Below, piece after piece: positions 60,718-64,000 of a stretch of DNA of 64,000 nucleotides. The notes beneath the pieces were generated by a model. That model saw only the letters and a list, made by a program, of their open reading frames with translations. It was not told the DNA's origin and did not search any database. Within the stretch, counting starts at the first letter, position 1; each line of letters starts with the position of its first letter. Made by a program: the position numbers and the translations under genes. Source of the stretch: Candidatus Binatia bacterium (GTDB lineage: Bacteria; Desulfobacterota; Binatia; UBA12015). The stretch spans positions 318,149 through 382,148 of the forward strand of contig DATCMB010000006.1 in the NCBI GenBank assembly GCA_036563615.1, read 5' to 3'.

Positions 60718-61568
60718 GCCTCGCGATCGTGCTCGCCGGCGGCGGCTGCCGCACGGCGTGGAGCGTCGGCTTCCTCGAGGAGGTGCGCGCCGAGCTGCCC
60801 GAGCCCGTCGAGTGGGCCGGCGTGTCGGCCGGCGCGTGCATGGCGGTCGGGCTCGCGGCGCGCTCGGTGCCGTCGATGATGGACTGCTTCCTGCGCCTCG
60901 CGGCGGCGAACCGGCGCAACTTCTACCCCGAGCGGATCGGGCGCGGCCGCGTCTTCCCGCACGAGCCGATCTACCGGCAGACGGTCGCGAGCGGTCTCGC
61001 GGACTGCGGTCTCGAGCGTCTGCGCGAAGCGGGCCCGGTGCGCATCCTGCTCGCCTACGTCGAGCCGCACGCGCGCTTCCTGCCCTCGCTGTGGGGCGCC
61101 CTGCGCGGCTACCGCGAGCGCAAGCGCGGCGGGATCCTGCACGGTCCCGAGGCGCCGCCGCCGGGGCTCGGCGTCGAGGTGGTCACCGCGCAGCAGCTCG
61201 GTGGCGCCGCGGCGATCGAGGACGCGGTGATCGCGTCGTCGGCGACGCCGTTCGTCACGCGGCTGCCGCGCGACGGCGGGCGCACGTACGTCGACGGCGG
61301 CTTCGTCGAGAACGTTCCGGTGCGCGCGCTGTCGGAGAAGGCGCGGGCGGGGAAGGTGCTGGTGCTGCTCACGCGCCCGGCCGCGGCCGACTCCCTGCCG
61401 TCGAGCGCGCAGCGCTTCTACGTCGCGCCCGAGACCGACGTGCCGATCGCCAAGTGGGACTACGCGAGCCCGGCGCGGCTCGAGGCGACGTACGAGATGG
61501 GACGGCGCGACGGCCGCCGGCTGCGCGAGCGCGTGCTGCGCTGGGCGGACGCGCGGCTCGCGTCCTGA
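60714..61568 (+). CDS. Patatin-like phospholipase
   Basis: 284 residues, no signal peptide. The oxyanion loop is LAGGGCRTAW, the nucleophile elbow GVSAGAC with the catalytic Ser, and the catalytic Asp lies in YVDGGFVENVP, so the Ser-Asp dyad is complete. Such enzymes hydrolyse acyl esters of membrane lipids. ATG 60714 overlaps the preceding cytochrome stop by 4 bases, so it is a full member of the mau operon, which is unexpected. A role in lipid turnover or as a passenger gene is equally possible. Confidence 0.9.
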   Translation: MSLAIVLAGGGCRTAWSVGFLEEVRAELPEPVEWAGVSAGACMAVGLAARSVPSMMDCFLRLAAANRRNFYPERIGRGRVFPHEPIYRQTVASGLADCGLERLREAGPVRILLAYVEPHARFLPSLWGALRGYRERKRGGILHGPEAPPPGLGVEVVTAQQLGGAAAIEDAVIASSATPFVTRLPRDGGRTYVDGGFVENVPVRALSEKARAGKVLVLLTRPAAADSLPSSAQRFYVAPETDVPIAKWDYASPARLEATYEMGRRDGRRLRERVLRWADARLAS

Positions 61569-61674
61569 CGTCGCGCGGCACGGGTCCGGCCGTCCGCGTG
61601 CGCCGGATTCCTTCAGTCAATGGGGTGTCGCGCGGCGTCGCTTGCGGCGCGCGTTCGGTCACGGCCCGCTCGCT

Positions 61675-61694
61675 CCGCCGCGTCGGGGCGGCGG
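61675..61694. terminator. Hairpin between mau operon and TetR gene
   Basis: CCGCCGC (61675-61681) and GCGGCGG (61688-61694) with a 6-base loop, 13 bases beyond the TetR stop and about 107 beyond the patatin stop. No T-run. Confidence 0.35.
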
Positions 61695-61707
61695 CTCGGC
61701 TTCGCGG

Positions 61708-62388
61708 CTAGCGTCGCGCGCGCGCCGCGCGCGAGCGTGCGGCGGCGAAGCCCTCGACCAGCGCGCCGACGCCGCGCGCCGTGTCGCGCACCGCTTCCTC
61801 GCGCGTCAGCACGCCGTTGCACCAGAGCTCGAGCGCCGCGCGCCCCGCGGCGACGATCATGCGCGCGAGCGTCGCGGTCTCGCGCGGCGACGTGCCGGCG
61901 GCCTCGGCGATGCGCTCCTTCCACGGCTCGACGATCGCGTCGAGGATCTCCTGGCCGCGGCGCGCGATCGCCGGATCCGGTCCCTTCGCGTCGAGCAGGT
62001 GCCACGGGCCGGCGCCGCGCTCCTCGATCGTGTCGCACACCGCCTCGACGAAGATGCGCGCGGCCTCGGCGTTGCTGCCCGGGATGCGCTGCATGGCGCC
62101 GCGTCCGAAGCGCTCCGCGAGCTCGGCCGCGAAGTCCTCGAGCACCGCGATGATCAGCGCCTGGCGGCTCTCGAAGAACTTGTAGACCAGCGGCCGCGTC
62201 ACGCCGGCCTCGGCGGCGACGCGCGCGAACTGCACCGCGTCGACGCCCTCGCGCGTCAGGATGTCGCCGGCGATGCGGATCAGCTCGCGCCGCCGGTCGG
62301 CGGGCGCGAGGCGACGGCGCCGTGCGGGGCGATTGCGCGTTCGCGTCGTCGTGCGGCGTGCGCGCTCGGTCTTGGCCCTCGTTGACAT
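61708..62388 (-). CDS. TetR-family transcriptional regulator
   Basis: 226 residues from ATG 62388. A basic, Arg/Thr-rich N-terminus of about 28 residues precedes the TetR DNA-binding domain: RRRELIRIAGDILTREGVDA, FARVAAEAGVTRPLVYKFFE (recognition helix), RQALIIAVLEDFAAEL. The rest is a helical ligand-binding domain with a TetR C-terminal region (LARMIVAAGRAALELWCNGV). It diverges from the P450 gene across 90 bases, the usual layout of a repressor controlling its neighbour. The start lacks a ribosome binding site; TAGCTC 8 bases upstream may be a leaderless -10. Confidence 0.9.
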   Translation of the reverse strand: MSTRAKTERARRTTTRTRNRPARRRRLAPADRRRELIRIAGDILTREGVDAVQFARVAAEAGVTRPLVYKFFESRQALIIAVLEDFAAELAERFGRGAMQRIPGSNAEAARIFVEAVCDTIEERGAGPWHLLDAKGPDPAIARRGQEILDAIVEPWKERIAEAAGTSPRETATLARMIVAAGRAALELWCNGVLTREEAVRDTARGVGALVEGFAAARSRAARARR

Positions 62389-62478
62389 CGCGTGAAGAGC
62401 TAGTTTACAAAGCGTCACCAGCGGCCGCAGCCCCCTCGGCCCGCTGCGGTCCTCTATCGCTTCTCGAGGAAAGAGACC

Positions 62479-63669
62479 ATGACGCCGGACATGACCGACT
62501 CGAGCCTCTACGCGGGCGACCCGCACCCGACCTACCGCTGGCTGCGTCAGAACGCTCCCGTCTACCGCGATCCGAAGTCGCAGCTCTGGGTGCTGTCGCG
62601 CTACCAGGACGTGTTCGACGTCTCGAAGAACCCCGAGGTGTTCTCGGCCGCGAAGGGCGTGCTGCTCGAGAACGACGCGATGGTGTCGATCATCTGCATG
62701 GACGACCCGCGTCACCAGCGGTTGCGCAAGCTCGTCAACCGCGGCTTCACGCCGCGCATGGTCGGGCTGCTGCACGAGCGCATCCGCGAGCTCGCGAAGG
62801 AGATCGTCGATCGCGTCGCGCCGCGCGGCGAGTGCGATCTCGTGCGCGACGTCGCGGTCCCGCTACCGCTCTACATCATCGCCCAGATGCTCGGCATCCG
62901 GGAGGAGGACTTCGACCGCTTCCACGACTGGTCGGACCGTCTGATCGGCGTCGCGGGGAACTACGACGACCCCGTCAAGATGAACGACGCGGTCACCGCG
63001 TACGCGGAGTACGGCAACTACCTGAAGGAGGTCTTCGAGGATCGCCGGCGCAATCCGCGCGAGGATCTCGTCAGCATCCTGGTCGCGGCGCAGGAGGAGG
63101 GGATGCTCGCGCCCGACGAGGAGTCGATGGAGAACGACGAGATCATCATGTTCATGACGCTGCTCCTCGTCGCGGGCAACGAGACCACGCGCAACGCGAT
63201 CTCGGGCGGCATGCTCGCGCTGATGGAGAACCGCGACCAGCTCGAGCTGCTGCGCGCGCGTCCGGAGCTGCTCGACGGCGCGGTCGAGGAGATCCTGCGC
63301 TACGTCTCGCCGATCATCTGCTTCCGTCGCACGGCGACGCGCGACACCGAGATCCGCGGTCAGAAGATCGCGGCCGGCGAGGGCGTGCTGATGCTCTACC
63401 AGAGCGCGAACCGCGACGAGGAAGTCTTCGCCGACCCCGATCGCTTCGACATCACGCGCAACCCGAACCCGCACCTCGCGTTCGGGATCGGGCCGCACTT
63501 CTGCCTGGGCGCGAACCTCGCGCGCCTCGAGCTCAAGGTCATGGTGCGGGAGCTGATCTCGCGCCTGCCGGACATCCAGCCCGCGCCCGGCACGACGCCG
63601 AAGCGCGCGGCCTCGACGCTGGTCGCCGGGATCGAGCACTTCCCGGTCGTCTACAGCGCCGCCGCGTAA
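62479..63669 (+). CDS. Cytochrome P450
   Basis: 396 residues from ATG 62479, with GAGGAAAGA upstream. I-helix VAGNETTRNAI, K-helix EEILRYVSP and haem loop AFGIGPHFCLGANLARLEL, so catalytically complete. The sequence is closest in style to the P450 at 21648. The substrate is unknown; hydroxylation of a hydrophobic compound is likely. Divergent TetR suggests induction by substrate. The leader contains a 7-base-pair inverted repeat, CCGCAGC / GCTGCGG (62425-62431 and 62443-62449). Confidence 0.94.
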   Translation: MTPDMTDSSLYAGDPHPTYRWLRQNAPVYRDPKSQLWVLSRYQDVFDVSKNPEVFSAAKGVLLENDAMVSIICMDDPRHQRLRKLVNRGFTPRMVGLLHERIRELAKEIVDRVAPRGECDLVRDVAVPLPLYIIAQMLGIREEDFDRFHDWSDRLIGVAGNYDDPVKMNDAVTAYAEYGNYLKEVFEDRRRNPREDLVSILVAAQEEGMLAPDEESMENDEIIMFMTLLLVAGNETTRNAISGGMLALMENRDQLELLRARPELLDGAVEEILRYVSPIICFRRTATRDTEIRGQKIAAGEGVLMLYQSANRDEEVFADPDRFDITRNPNPHLAFGIGPHFCLGANLARLELKVMVRELISRLPDIQPAPGTTPKRAASTLVAGIEHFPVVYSAAA

Positions 63670-63686
63670 GGAAAGGAACGGGCGGG

Positions 63687-63723
63687 CACGGCACGCGCGC
63701 GGAGGGCTCGCGCGCGTGCCGTG
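63687..63723. terminator. Perfect 15-bp hairpin after P450
   Basis: CACGGCACGCGCGCG (63687-63701) pairs perfectly with CGCGCGCGTGCCGTG (63709-63723), loop of 7. It lies 17 bases after the P450 stop, between convergent genes. Confidence 0.6.
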
Positions 63724-63725
63724 AA

Positions 63726-63752
63726 CGACGCCGGTGACCCGAGCCGGCGTCG
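63726..63752. terminator. Second hairpin in the same intergenic region
   Basis: CGACGCCGG (63726-63734) and CCGGCGTCG (63744-63752) form a perfect 9-base-pair stem with a 9-base loop, 17 bases before the stop of the convergent amidohydrolase. It would terminate that gene. Confidence 0.45.
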
Positions 63753-63769
63753 CGCCCGCCCAAGCCGCG

Positions 63770-64000
63770 TCAGAACGCCGGCGGCGTCGTGGTCGGCGGC
63801 GTCAGCCGGCCGCCCGCGCGCATGCGGATCACGAACGCCGAGCGCGCCGCGCGGCGGATGATGGTGTCGATCGGGAAGCGCAGGATCTTGCCGCCTCGCT
63901 TCACGAGGCGTCCGTCGCACAGCACCGTGTCGACGTTCGCCACGCTCGCCGACATCACCAGCGCGCACTCCGGATCCGCGGCCGGCACCATGTTGAGGTC
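63770..64000 (-). CDS. Amidohydrolase-family protein, C-terminal end only
   Basis: The frame runs off the window edge; 76 codons are visible. DLNMVPAADPECALVMS and NVDTVLCDGRLVKRGGKILR form the C-terminal beta-sandwich segment of metal-dependent amidohydrolases of the cytosine deaminase/atrazine chlorohydrolase type, where the dVdtVlVdGrvv motif is typical. The active site lies outside the window, so the substrate cannot be judged. The last 40 residues are Arg/Pro/Thr-rich. Confidence 0.7.
   Translation of the reverse strand, partial: DLNMVPAADPECALVMSASVANVDTVLCDGRLVKRGGKILRFPIDTIIRRAARSAFVIRMRAGGRLTPPTTTPPAF

Noticed and set aside
62398..62416. AT-rich patch between TetR and P450 as the TetR operator
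   Set aside because: The only symmetry is a 3-base arm (TTT/AAA), too weak to call an operator; it may just be the regulator's promoter.

Overview
The window is GC-rich (about 70% by eye), coding-dense bacterial chromosome with no rRNA, tRNA, CRISPR array, insertion sequence or phage gene that I can see. No gene-free stretch exceeds 300 bases; the longest is 43831-44098. Three F420-type luciferase-like oxidoreductases, three cytochrome P450s, a methylamine dehydrogenase operon, multiheme cytochromes and many Cys-rich exported proteins suggest an uncultured aerobic methylotroph-like lineage. Candidatus Binatota is my best guess, by inference from gene content only.

Layout. 1-5.8 kb: the end of a DNRLRE-domain exported protein, then two decayed copies of one RTX-like transcription unit flanking a lipocalin-like gene. 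6-15.8 kb: phosphoglucomutase, an F420-type oxidoreductase, a delta-60-repeat protein, a small exported protein with a clear intrinsic terminator, Cu,Zn superoxide dismutase, a zinc alcohol dehydrogenase, a PQQ-type propeller lipoprotein and an MddA-like methyltransferase. 16-21.6 kb: a reverse-strand module of divergent sigma factor, double zinc-finger anti-sigma-like protein and a 1238-residue CHAT protease/STAND ATPase/TPR protein. This is the most interesting system in the window. 21.6-35.5 kb: a P450, two more F420-type oxidoreductases and two tandem RND efflux pairs without an outer-membrane channel gene. 35.5-42.3 kb: a phytanoyl-CoA dioxygenase translationally coupled to argC, an acyl-CoA synthetase, a DUF4345 protein, a papain-like hydrolase, a ketol-acid reductoisomerase-like protein and a CBS protein. 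42.4-50.8 kb: a secreted EEP-family phosphoesterase; a P450, acyl-CoA ligase and sulfatase on one strand; a flippase-like membrane protein; small membrane and exported proteins. 50.8-56.7 kb: a three-gene operon of exported Cys-rich proteins (beta-helix, pentaheme cytochrome, monoheme protein). 56.7-61.6 kb: a c-type cytochrome divergent from mauB-mauE-mauD-mauA-cytochrome c-patatin, in which the last five genes overlap by 4 bases each. 61.7-64 kb: a TetR regulator divergent from a P450, then the end of an amidohydrolase.

How the parts work together. The mau genes should oxidise methylamine in the periplasm and pass electrons to c-type cytochromes; mauF and mauG are not in the window. The P450s, F420-type enzymes, acyl-CoA ligases, dioxygenase, sulfatase and RND pumps fit catabolism and export of hydrophobic compounds. 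The CHAT module looks like a protease-gated transcription switch. Two regulatory themes recur. At least six genes have a TTGAC/TTGAG box, a 17-18 base spacer and a -10 box ending 6-8 bases before the start codon, which predicts leaderless mRNAs. Several exported-protein genes instead have a strong hairpin just before a good ribosome binding site.
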